Origin: Spirosoma montaniterrae
Lineage (GTDB): Bacteria; Bacteroidota; Bacteroidia; Cytophagales; Spirosomataceae
Reading direction: 5' to 3'
Assembly: GCF_001988955.1 (NCBI RefSeq)
Contig: NZ_CP014263.1
Span: 3,566,001 to 3,630,000, forward strand
DNA length: 64,000 bases
The position numbers and the translations under genes are program-made. Below the pieces are notes generated by a model, which saw only the letters and a program-made list of their open reading frames with translations, ran no database searches and was not told where the DNA came from. This document shows positions 35,647 through 43,662 of this stretch, piece by piece (the first letter of the stretch is position 1; every line of letters starts with the position of its first letter).

Positions 35647-37334
35647 AGAAAGTAGCATTTGGAACGTTGGTCAAGCTGTTAAAAGGGAAAAAGCACAACC
35701 CTTCTATTCAGCGTTCTACCACCTCAAAGCGATTTATCCAAATTGATGATTTACGTAATGACAAACTGGTAAAATTTACTGATGACAAATCGGGGGTTGA
35801 AGCGCATCAAAATGACCTGCTTATTGCCTGGGATGGGGCAAATGCCGGAACTGTTGGTTGGGGCTTGAATGGGTATGTGGGCAGTACTATTGTACTCATC
35901 CGTTTGAAGGAACCCGATCAGTGGCATACTCCCTTTTTAGGATTCTTTCTGCGTAGTCAGTTTAACACATTGCGTGCCAATACCACAGGGGCCACTATTC
36001 CTCATTTGAGCCGAATTTCGCTTGATAATCTACAAGTACCAGACATCAGTCTCGACGCCCAACGCCAGATTGCCCATATCCTCAGCCGAGCGGAGGAGTT
36101 GATTGCGGCCCGGCAACAGACCCTCGCCCTCTTGGACGACTTCTTAAAAAGCACCTTTTTCGATATGTTTGGCGACCCGGTGAATAATAAAAAGGGGTGG
36201 AAAGTGGAGAAGTTGGAGAAGTGTTTGACACGTATAGATAGTGGGTGGAGTCCGGTATGCCTGGATGAGGTCAAACAGAGTGATGAAGAATGGGCAATTC
36301 TGAAGTTAGGTGCTGTTACAAGTCGTTATTTTAAATCGAATGAGAATAAAAAACTTCCTGATAGTCTACGGCCACGTCCGAATATTGAAGTAAGAAAGAA
36401 CGACCTTCTATTCTCACGGAAGAACACAAGAGAGTTAGTTGGGGCGTGTGCATACGTCTTTGATACTCCCCCTGGACTCATGCTATCTGATACTATTTTC
36501 CGGTTAGTACATGATCAAAATGTACGCGGACAATATTTATGGTATCTGCTAAACGGTTCTAAATTTAGGAAGAGTGTTCAAGCATTAGCTTCTGGGAGTG
36601 CTGGATCAATGCCCAATATATCGAAAGAAAGATTAGCAAATTTAAAAATCCCCCTCCCCTCCCTCGACCTGCAAAGCCAATTCGCTGAGATTGTCAACCG
36701 TGTGGAAGCGTTGAAAGCGCAGCAGCGCGAATCGCTCACGGAGTTGAAGCACCTGTATCAGAGCCTGATGCAGCGGGCGTTTGCGGGGCAGTTGGATGTC
36801 AGCCGCGTGGTGCTGCCGGCATTACCAACGGCAGAATCTCCCAAACCGAAGCGGACAGAACGCCCCAACACATCGCTGAAACCTGATTCCGACAACCTAC
36901 CCGCTCAGTTACCGCTGGGCTGGGATTTCCCCAACGCCTGGCAACAACCGCCCATGCAACGGGAGCAAAGCCCGGCCTCTACCCTGGACAACCTAATTCT
37001 CAAACACGGGCAGGGACTGAGAATTCTGTACAGCCCCGTACCCGCCACCGACGGCATACGTGACTTAGTACTAATACCAGCACATGAACCGGAGCGGCCC
37101 GTACCAACGCTGGATACCCTGACAACAGTACTAAGCCAGGCTGGTCCGGTGCCGTTCGAGATGCTACGTCGGGAGCTTGGCACTGTAGCTTATACAAACC
37201 TGAAACGACTAATTTTCGAGGGACTCGAACAGGGCGAAATCTATCAGGAATTCGACGACGAAACGAATACCGCGGCCGACTCGCTGACGCAGGGCCGTAT
37301 TCTGTTAACGGTAACGCCAACTCCCATCACCTGA
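35643..37334 (+). CDS. hsdS: Type I specificity subunit HsdS with extended C-terminus
   Basis: 563 residues, much longer than the usual 400-450. Target-recognition domain 1 spans about 1-135, then the conserved coiled-coil spacer QRQIAHILSRAEELIAARQQ and DDFLKSTFFDMFGDP. Domain 2 spans about 185-335 and the second spacer contains SLTELKHLYQSLMQRAFAG. An unusual extension (about 385-563) follows: a Pro-rich linker, then a segment resembling a winged helix (TTVLSQAGPVPFEMLRREL). Both recognition domains, most clearly the second (about 36180-36660), are AT-richer than the rest of the gene, suggesting exchange by recombination. It overlaps the ATPase gene by one base. Confidence 0.93.
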   Translation: MKKVAFGTLVKLLKGKKHNPSIQRSTTSKRFIQIDDLRNDKLVKFTDDKSGVEAHQNDLLIAWDGANAGTVGWGLNGYVGSTIVLIRLKEPDQWHTPFLGFFLRSQFNTLRANTTGATIPHLSRISLDNLQVPDISLDAQRQIAHILSRAEELIAARQQTLALLDDFLKSTFFDMFGDPVNNKKGWKVEKLEKCLTRIDSGWSPVCLDEVKQSDEEWAILKLGAVTSRYFKSNENKKLPDSLRPRPNIEVRKNDLLFSRKNTRELVGACAYVFDTPPGLMLSDTIFRLVHDQNVRGQYLWYLLNGSKFRKSVQALASGSAGSMPNISKERLANLKIPLPSLDLQSQFAEIVNRVEALKAQQRESLTELKHLYQSLMQRAFAGQLDVSRVVLPALPTAESPKPKRTERPNTSLKPDSDNLPAQLPLGWDFPNAWQQPPMQREQSPASTLDNLILKHGQGLRILYSPVPATDGIRDLVLIPAHEPERPVPTLDTLTTVLSQAGPVPFEMLRRELGTVAYTNLKRLIFEGLEQGEIYQEFDDETNTAADSLTQGRILLTVTPTPIT

Positions 37335-39172
37335 TGCGTCTGCTCAACCTGCATCTGCACACACCATTTCGGGGGTTGCCCGCCGATTTTCACATTGGCT
37401 TTCGGTCCGGCACTGTTCCTACTTACGAGCAATTGGAGCCCATCTGCTTCGTAGGGCTGAACGGCTCCGGCAAGTCGAACGTATTACAGGTGCTGGCCGA
37501 GATTTTCTATTGCGTAGAGTATCAGTGGCTGGTTGGCAAAAGCGGAGTTCGTCATAAGGATATCTGGATCGACAACGAGTTCATCAGGCATCTGGCGTTC
37601 AGCCTCCACTACGTACCCGATAAGCTATCGTGGCAGTTGGCTCAGCAAGACACCAAGCTGTCTGCGTTGCCGGGTTTTGTACCGCCGGACGTCGATTTTG
37701 TCCGGTTGTTTCCTGTTATACGCATCACCAAAGAGACTGGCAAACAAGCCGACTGGCAACTGCTCCAAACCGAAGATTTCAGGCAGCTAACCCCCGTTGC
37801 TGATTACCTGATAACCCCGCCCCTGCCCCGGCACGTAGTGGGCTACTCATCGGGCATGAACGAGTTGATATCCAACCCGTTTATTCGGTTAGACGTGTTC
37901 TATGCCGAGCGATTGTTTCAGCAGACAAGCCACGACGATACTTTTTCGGGCGACGACGCCGAATGGCAATCGCAGGGTTACCCCGAAGATGATTTCGACA
38001 CCGAATCACTACCCGCCGACTGGACTCCCGATCAGGCAAGCCGCAACCGGTTGCTATATCTTGACTACGAGTCGAACAAGCTCATTACGCTGGCCAACTT
38101 CCTGATCCCAGACCGCAAACAACTGCCTTTGCTCTACGACATGGCCCGTATCGAAGACGTTCGGTCGTTCACCATCACCATCAACTACCCGTACACGCTC
38201 GACAGCGAAGGCGAACCTCTGCGGTCCATCCCGCTGCCCACGCTGCTCAACCAGACTATCGACAAACTGACTCGCTGCGCCACCACCTGGACCGGCGGTG
38301 CCCCCGAAGCCGAACAGCCGGTACGTTTACAACTCGACTTCTGGGTCAATCAGGCCACCAAAAAGGCTTTCAATCACCACTTTCGCACCGCCGATAACCT
38401 CCTGAACGAACTCTACGGCCTGCGACTACTGAACGTACTGAATTATTCTGAAACCCTCCGTCAACGCATTAAAACAGCCGACGCCGACGACAACCTGTCC
38501 ATGCTACTGCCCCGTCCGGAGCCGCAAGACGCGTCATTTCATGTAGGCAATCTAAAGCTATTGAAAGCTGGCTCGGCGCAGTCTATTCCATACCGGAGCC
38601 TGTCGGACGGCGAGCATCAACTGCTGCATGTATTTGGGGCTATGATGCTCATGGAACAGCCCGGTACGCTGTTTCTGTTCGACGAACCCGAAACTCACTT
38701 CAATCCTGAATGGCGCAGCCGGTTCGTGAGCCTGCTGAACCAGATTGTCGCCGACCCCGAACCAGACCCGAACAGTCCGAAAAAAATACGCGAACAGGAG
38801 GTATTGCTGACCTCGCACTCGCCCTTTATTGTATCGGACTGCAAACCCGAAAACGTGTTTGTGTTTGAACGCCAGTCGGGCGGTACGGTAACGTATCGGC
38901 GGGCGGCTGATGAACACTTTAGCGAAACCGGGCCGTTCAACACCTTCGGTGCATCGGAGAGTTTAATTCTGGAGACTGTCTTTCGAAAACAGGACAGCGT
39001 ATCGCACCTGGTGCTGGAGACTATCGAGCGAATCAAACGGGAGGCCGATACGCTTGATGCAGTTCGCACCGGCAAACGTGAACTGCTGCAACTGGGCGAA
39101 TCCATCGAAAAATTCGACGCGCTCAATTTTCTGAACAAACGGGAGAAACAACTACTAAACTCAACGCTCTGA
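37334..39172 (+). CDS. Restriction system-associated AAA-family ATPase
   Basis: 612 residues, with a Walker A motif GLNGSGKSN at 41-49, an ABC-like signature SLSDGEHQLLHVFGAMML, Walker B FLFDEPETHFNP with the aspartate at about 450, and the switch histidine in TSHSPFIVSD. It resembles the SMC/OLD-like ATPases found next to type I modification genes and, in architecture, PtuA of Septu. It would use ATP to control or load the nuclease encoded next. It starts at the hsdS stop (1-base overlap) and is followed after 4 bases by the HNH gene. Confidence 0.85.
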   Translation: MRLLNLHLHTPFRGLPADFHIGFRSGTVPTYEQLEPICFVGLNGSGKSNVLQVLAEIFYCVEYQWLVGKSGVRHKDIWIDNEFIRHLAFSLHYVPDKLSWQLAQQDTKLSALPGFVPPDVDFVRLFPVIRITKETGKQADWQLLQTEDFRQLTPVADYLITPPLPRHVVGYSSGMNELISNPFIRLDVFYAERLFQQTSHDDTFSGDDAEWQSQGYPEDDFDTESLPADWTPDQASRNRLLYLDYESNKLITLANFLIPDRKQLPLLYDMARIEDVRSFTITINYPYTLDSEGEPLRSIPLPTLLNQTIDKLTRCATTWTGGAPEAEQPVRLQLDFWVNQATKKAFNHHFRTADNLLNELYGLRLLNVLNYSETLRQRIKTADADDNLSMLLPRPEPQDASFHVGNLKLLKAGSAQSIPYRSLSDGEHQLLHVFGAMMLMEQPGTLFLFDEPETHFNPEWRSRFVSLLNQIVADPEPDPNSPKKIREQEVLLTSHSPFIVSDCKPENVFVFERQSGGTVTYRRAADEHFSETGPFNTFGASESLILETVFRKQDSVSHLVLETIERIKREADTLDAVRTGKRELLQLGESIEKFDALNFLNKREKQLLNSTL

Positions 39173-39176
39173 TGCC

Positions 39177-40241
39177 GTGATCTATACATACCGCTATCTA
39201 AACCACTCCATCAATCAATTTCACGACAACATAGCCTATTTTTTTGAGCAGCTATTTGCCCTGAACCTGTTGGCGTTTGATGCTACCGTGCTGTTTCGTG
39301 ACGACTTTCTGCTCCTAATCCAGTCATCGAAAGTACTGTTACGGCGCTTCGAGACAATTGTACCCACCTACCATCAGCTTACGAATGCGGAACAGGCTTT
39401 GGTGCAGGAAGCATTCCGGAATAACAATGACATTGAGACGATCTGCCAGTGCGGTTGCCACCCCTACAAATACAATGATCTGCCATCTGGCATTCGTGAG
39501 CCGCTGAAAGACCTCTTCATGTCGTTGTGGGAGGATTATTCTCAATTCAAGAAAGTGAATAGTGCCTACGGAACGGTCAAAAATCATTTTGATATGTTTG
39601 TCAGTCATAACCATCAGGACGCGCTGCTTTGTCCATTCTGCGGCATTAATATCCTGCAACCGTCAGAGGGGTTGTATCGTGATGCCTACGACCATTTTAT
39701 ACCCAAAGCGGTCTATCCATTCAACTCCGTCAATTTCAAAAACCTACTTCCCATCTGCTACGTCTGCAACAGCAACGCCAAGAGGGCCAAAGACGTACCG
39801 TTCGATGATACCGGTGCCCAACGAGCCATAACCTATCCCTACAAAAATCAACCGGATCGGTATGTAGAAGCGCACATACAGTACGAATCAGCCTATGACC
39901 AATCAGACCAAACTTTACTGAGTGATACAAAAACGCTTTGGCACGTAACGCTAACCGAGTCGGGTAGCTACACCCCCGAAATGGATAGCTGGAATGCTAT
40001 TTATTGCATACGAAAGCGGTATCAGGATCACATTGGGCAGTTCGAGCGTCAATGGTGGAAAGAAATGACCAAACGATACAAACGTCGGCGTCATACTACG
40101 TTCGACGACTTCAAAGCCGATATCCTCGACGACTATAATGAGCTTTCTGCTATACCGATGGCAATACTCCGTAAGGCATACTATAGCCACCTGTTTCAAA
40201 CCCCCGACATCGATAAACTAATCGAAGCCACTGTTGCCTGA
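39177..40241 (+). CDS. HNH-type nuclease candidate (PtuB-like)
   Basis: 354 residues. A zinc-finger-like HNH core has CPFC at 152-155, the DHFIP block with H173, and CYVCNSNAK at 194-201, matching the DH...N...CxxC layout of HNH endonucleases. Regions on both sides are helical. Together with the upstream ATPase it forms a PtuA-PtuB-like pair, here in an operon with type I modification and specificity genes. The start is a GTG at 39177. DNA is the inferred substrate; RNA or tRNA cannot be excluded. Confidence 0.8.
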   Translation: MIYTYRYLNHSINQFHDNIAYFFEQLFALNLLAFDATVLFRDDFLLLIQSSKVLLRRFETIVPTYHQLTNAEQALVQEAFRNNNDIETICQCGCHPYKYNDLPSGIREPLKDLFMSLWEDYSQFKKVNSAYGTVKNHFDMFVSHNHQDALLCPFCGINILQPSEGLYRDAYDHFIPKAVYPFNSVNFKNLLPICYVCNSNAKRAKDVPFDDTGAQRAITYPYKNQPDRYVEAHIQYESAYDQSDQTLLSDTKTLWHVTLTESGSYTPEMDSWNAIYCIRKRYQDHIGQFERQWWKEMTKRYKRRRHTTFDDFKADILDDYNELSAIPMAILRKAYYSHLFQTPDIDKLIEATVA

Positions 40242-40260
40242 CAGGCAGTAGTAGGTCTTT

Positions 40261-40290
40261 AAAAGAATGGTCTTTTCGACTTGAAAGTCG
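40261..40290 (+). terminator. weak hairpins after the HNH gene
   Basis: AAAAGA-ATGG-TCTTTT is followed at once by CGACTT-GA-AAGTCG, with TTTTT a few bases later. Each stem is short, so termination would be partial. The 108-base gap (40242-40349) holds nothing else. Confidence 0.25.
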
Positions 40291-40349
40291 CTGATTTTTA
40301 CGTAATATCGCTAGTCATCCACATCTACAACAGCTCTACCTTTCCCTGA

Positions 40350-41855
40350 ATGATTATAACCACTACCATTGCACCAATTGGCGATATAATCCCGAAGGTG
40401 CAGGCCCACGCCCGTAAAATCTTCCAATACGGTAGCATTCCGGTCAATCAGGTTGATGAGGCTGTAAAGGATGCACTTGCGTTATTCCAATATGGGCTTC
40501 GTGACGACTTGTTTGTCTGCATTGAATCACCTTATATGGATGAAGTGTACCGCGACAGTTATTCGCAGTACTACGCTGGTAAGCTGGAGAGTTACCCGAA
40601 AGATTGTATTCGCCTGTCGTTTTTTGAGGCTCCCATCAAAGTCAGTGATTTTCGTGACAGTAAACGACGTTCATATTTGCAGCAAAGCTTTATGGGCTTC
40701 TTGGTCTTACGTCCAACCCTACGAAACGTAATCGGCCGTAACGTCATGAGTCCTAAAGCCTACTGGGAACCCATCGGTGAAATTTGCCAGACTACCTTTA
40801 CCACTACGGTAAACTGCGTTAAGCTTACCATAGATGGCTTTCCGCATTCGGCGCAGGACACCGAAACCATGACCTGTGCCCAAACCACGCTTTGGGCTAT
40901 TATGGAGTATTTCAGTCGACGTTATCCGCATTATCAGCTTGCCTTTCCGTCGGGCATCACCCGCCTGCTCGAACCGATCATGTATGAGCGAATGATGCCG
41001 GCAGTGGGATTACACATTAGTCATGTTTCCTACGTGTTGCGAAGCTTTGGGTTTGGCCCACGCATCTACAGCAAAGTCGATTATCAGGAAGATTTCACCC
41101 GTTTATTTAGTTGCTACGTAGAGAGTGGCATTCCAATTGTGGTGTCTATTCTCAACAAAGACGAAAAAACCAGCCATGCTGTCATCTGTGTAGGAAGAAA
41201 AGCCGTTGATACAAAACAACTTGTCCAGTATTTACAGGAAAGCGATATTGAGCCTGAACAGCAGCAACCACCTGTCTATGATCTCGACCGGGCCGTTAAA
41301 GAATATGTATTCATCGATGACAATCTACCGCCTTACAGCCGGGCTGCATTCGGTAACGGAAATGCTACGCTTACCCGTAGCGATGGCAAAAAATTTGAGG
41401 TCACCGCCTTTGTGGTTCCGCTACACCGCAATGTGTATCTGGAAGCTTCCACTGCGAAGCGATACGTAGAAAACTTACTGGCGCAGGGCGTTATAGAATT
41501 GAGTGGCTATCACGACGTGATCCTGAAATTCTTTCTGACATCCAGTCGCTCTTATAAAGATCGGGTTGCCACTGATCCGTACATGCAGTCTGAGCTGAAG
41601 CAAGTGATCGTATCTGCCGTGCTGCCCCAGTTCATTTGGGTAGGCGAATTGTCAACGCCTAAGTTTTTCCAACAGAAACGAGCTTTGGGAGTTGTGCTAC
41701 TGGATGCAACGGAGGCCTATACCGCAAAAGATAAACCGCTGATACTCGTAGCTTTCCACGACAAAATCCGTAACTTTGCGGCTGCTTTTCGCGATGAGGC
41801 TACACTACTCGTGCCAGTAAAGCCGTTTAGCCAGTACCAAAGCAATTTGACTTAG
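40350..41855 (+). CDS. Papain/C39-like cysteine-protease-fold protein of unknown role
   Basis: 501 residues with no close family that I recognise. Its central part has the layout of a C39/papain-like protease: C176 in MTCAQTTLWAIMEYF (a Cys at a helix start, as in DCGxA-type peptidases), H276 in SHAVICVGRK, and D323 in YVFIDDNLPPYS, in the C-H-D order. The N-terminal 150 residues and the C-terminal 150 are not recognised. It follows the R-less type I operon by 108 bases and precedes two small paralogous genes, so a role in defence or in processing those proteins is possible. Protease activity is inferred from motif order only. Confidence 0.75.
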   Translation: MIITTTIAPIGDIIPKVQAHARKIFQYGSIPVNQVDEAVKDALALFQYGLRDDLFVCIESPYMDEVYRDSYSQYYAGKLESYPKDCIRLSFFEAPIKVSDFRDSKRRSYLQQSFMGFLVLRPTLRNVIGRNVMSPKAYWEPIGEICQTTFTTTVNCVKLTIDGFPHSAQDTETMTCAQTTLWAIMEYFSRRYPHYQLAFPSGITRLLEPIMYERMMPAVGLHISHVSYVLRSFGFGPRIYSKVDYQEDFTRLFSCYVESGIPIVVSILNKDEKTSHAVICVGRKAVDTKQLVQYLQESDIEPEQQQPPVYDLDRAVKEYVFIDDNLPPYSRAAFGNGNATLTRSDGKKFEVTAFVVPLHRNVYLEASTAKRYVENLLAQGVIELSGYHDVILKFFLTSSRSYKDRVATDPYMQSELKQVIVSAVLPQFIWVGELSTPKFFQQKRALGVVLLDATEAYTAKDKPLILVAFHDKIRNFAAAFRDEATLLVPVKPFSQYQSNLT

Positions 41856-41899
41856 CTGCCTGAACCCCGTCTAACCGATATCATAAGCATTCTAACACC

Positions 41900-42097
41900 A
41901 TGGCAGACATCATTAGCGATTACCAAAAAATGATTGACCGCTTGAAGAAACAAGGTAAAGTCGAGTCAATCGAACCGTTACTCAACTCAGACAAAATGCG
42001 CCGAGTCGATCAACAAATGGAAGAAGAACGTAAAAAGTTCTTACGTCGCGATGCAGAATCGCGGCAAACGGCGAATCAGATTTTACTGGGTCCATAA
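41900..42097 (+). CDS. Small charged helical protein, first of a paralogous pair
   Basis: 65 residues, unrecognised. Predicted almost all helix, with many Lys, Arg, Glu and Gln, and ending QTANQILLGP. Over 59 residues it aligns without gaps to the second protein, with about 14 identities and many conservative changes; KM and the final R-x4-S/A-x-I-L pattern are shared. No signal peptide or membrane segment. It starts 44 bases after the protease-fold gene and may be co-transcribed with it. Confidence 0.65.
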   Translation: MADIISDYQKMIDRLKKQGKVESIEPLLNSDKMRRVDQQMEEERKKFLRRDAESRQTANQILLGP

Positions 42098-42177
42098 GCA
42101 CCATGTTTATGCATTGAAAAAACGACCTTCACAAGTCGGTTCTTTCCTGCTTGTTTCTGGTAAACACCAACAATCCA

Positions 42178-42372
42178 ATGAATAAGAAATTCTCTTACGA
42201 AGAACTGGTGAAACGAATCACGGGCGGGCAACGTACGTATTCGCTGGAAGAAGCTATGCCCTATGAAAAAATGCAGGAGTTTAACAAAGACATGGCTGCC
42301 GACCGACTGGAAGCCCGGCGGAAAGCCGCTTCATCACAACGCAACGCATCAAAAATCATTCTGAATGCGTAG
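42178..42372 (+). CDS. Small charged helical protein, second of a paralogous pair
   Basis: 64 residues from the ATG at 42178 (MNKKFSYEELVKRIT), chosen over the in-frame ATG at 42151 because the alignment to the first small protein begins here. It is helical and charged, and ends QRNASKIILNA. It lies 80 bases after its paralog and ends just before a terminator. Function unknown; unlike leader peptides, neither protein has a GG cleavage site. Confidence 0.65.
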   Translation: MNKKFSYEELVKRITGGQRTYSLEEAMPYEKMQEFNKDMAADRLEARRKAASSQRNASKIILNA

Positions 42373-42387
42373 ACAAGTAAGCTGAAC

Positions 42388-42420
42388 GCAGAGAGCCGCT
42401 CCATCTGGGCGGCTTTCTGC
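42388..42420 (+). terminator. hairpin terminator ending the defence island
   Basis: GCAGAGAGCCGCTC at 42388-42401 pairs with GGGCGGCTTTCTGC at 42407-42420 over 14 positions with two G-U pairs, loop CATCT. It is followed by AT-rich sequence but no tight T run. Confidence 0.6.
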
Positions 42421-42452
42421 ATTTATTACCTTTTATAAAAAACAAACCCACC

Positions 42453-43454
42453 ATGCACGCGGGTAAACGCTACACCTTCACCGAATTTGTGTTCTGGACA
42501 CGCCGGGACATTTATAAACTGCTGCTTTTGTCTGTTGTTCCTACGGCCCTGTACCACTTTTTCGGCTATACGTTTCTGGCTCTTACGTGGGTACCCATCG
42601 CGCTGATTGGGACGGCAGTAGCCTTTATCGTTGGCTTTAAAAACAACGCGACCTATTCGCGATTGTGGGAAGCCCGGCAGATTTATGGCAGCATTATCAA
42701 TACCAGCCGGGCCTTCGGCGTAATGGTGCGCGACTATCTGCGCGGACAGGCCGACGCCGAGACGAAAGTGATTCTGTACCGGCACATAGCCTGGCTAACG
42801 GCCCTCCGCTACCAGCTCCGCGAACCACGCATCTGGGAAAGTACGCAGGAAGCAAACAACATTGAATACAGCCATTTGTATAAAATTCCCGAACGGGAAA
42901 CAAAGCTCGACGACGAACTTCAGCCGTATTTGTCGGATGAGGAGCGCGTGTATGTGCTGACCAAGAAAAACCGGGCTACGCAGATAATGGCACTACAATC
43001 CAAGCACATCAACGAACTGCGGGGCCTGCTCAACGAGTTTCAGTTGATGCAGTTGCAAACGGGCATCACATCTTTCTACGACCATCAGGGCCGGGCCGAA
43101 CGCATCAAAAACTTCCCGTATCCGCGCAATTTTTCGTCCATTGCTACCATCCTGCTGTATTTATTTGTCGTTCTGGTTCCGTTCGGGCTGCTCAAGGAAT
43201 TTAACTCGATGGGGAAAGATACGTTTCTCGAAGGCTATAGCGTCTGGTTCAACGTGCCGTTTGCTACGCTGCTGACATGGGTATTCGTAGCCCTCGACCG
43301 CGTAGGCGAAAGCAGTGCCAATCCGTTTGAAGGAGGAGCCAACGACGTACCGATCAGCAACATATCGCGCACCATCGAAATCGACCTGCGCGATATGCTT
43401 GATGAAACTGACCTCCCCGCTCCTATTGCGCCCGTCAATAATATTCTAATGTGA
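42453..43454 (+). CDS. Bestrophin-family ion channel
   Basis: 333 residues of the bestrophin/RFP-TM family (UPF0187). The hydrophobic segments lie at about 22-42 and 48-66 (ALIGTAVAFIVGFKNNATYSRLWEAR, a conserved family block) and near 225-275 (ILLYLFVVLVPFGLL and PFATLLTWVFVALDRVGE). Bacterial members form pentameric channels passing small ions. The family is recognised clearly; ion selectivity is not predictable. Monocistronic and convergent with the small lasso-leader gene. Confidence 0.88.
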   Translation: MHAGKRYTFTEFVFWTRRDIYKLLLLSVVPTALYHFFGYTFLALTWVPIALIGTAVAFIVGFKNNATYSRLWEARQIYGSIINTSRAFGVMVRDYLRGQADAETKVILYRHIAWLTALRYQLREPRIWESTQEANNIEYSHLYKIPERETKLDDELQPYLSDEERVYVLTKKNRATQIMALQSKHINELRGLLNEFQLMQLQTGITSFYDHQGRAERIKNFPYPRNFSSIATILLYLFVVLVPFGLLKEFNSMGKDTFLEGYSVWFNVPFATLLTWVFVALDRVGESSANPFEGGANDVPISNISRTIEIDLRDMLDETDLPAPIAPVNNILM

Positions 43455-43476
43455 TTGAATAGCCTCTTAACCGATT

Positions 43477-43620
43477 TCACGAAAATGCCCCAAGCCCATC
43501 AATGTTAGAGCCGGTTTTGAGCGTCAGTTTTCTGACGTTACCCAGTGTTTTCATCGTTGGCGTTTTATACGCCTTCTTCGGAGTAGAAGTAGTTAGTAAA
43601 GCTTGTTTCGTTGATTTCAT
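43477..43620 (-). CDS. Lasso-type RiPP leader peptide gene (precursor candidate)
   Basis: A 47-residue peptide reading down from the ATG at 43620. It has a basic N-terminal leader, then the lasso-leader recognition pattern YxxPxLxxLGxVxxLT as YKTPTMKTLGNVRKLT at residues 18-33. The leader would end within LKT, and the core would be GSNIDGLGAFS, starting with the Gly that lasso cores require and with an Asp at core position 5 (a ring-closing Asp is normally at 7-9, so the true core start is uncertain). Lies 42 bases after a T9SS cargo gene on the same strand. No lasso cyclase or protease is in the window. Recognised from motif alone. Confidence 0.75.
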   Translation of the reverse strand: MKSTKQALLTTSTPKKAYKTPTMKTLGNVRKLTLKTGSNIDGLGAFS

Positions 43621-43662
43621 GCTTGTAGAAGGATTACAAAAAAGGTGCTATTGGTTTCAAAC

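Noticed and set aside
41900..42372. The two small proteins as RiPP precursors
   Set aside because: They have no GG cleavage site or lasso-type leader motif, and their whole length is conserved between paralogs, unlike a leader-core layout.
33956..42452. Search for an hsdR gene or insertion sequence in the defence island
   Set aside because: No helicase or PD-(D/E)XK pattern of HsdR and no transposase or terminal repeats were seen on either strand in this interval.
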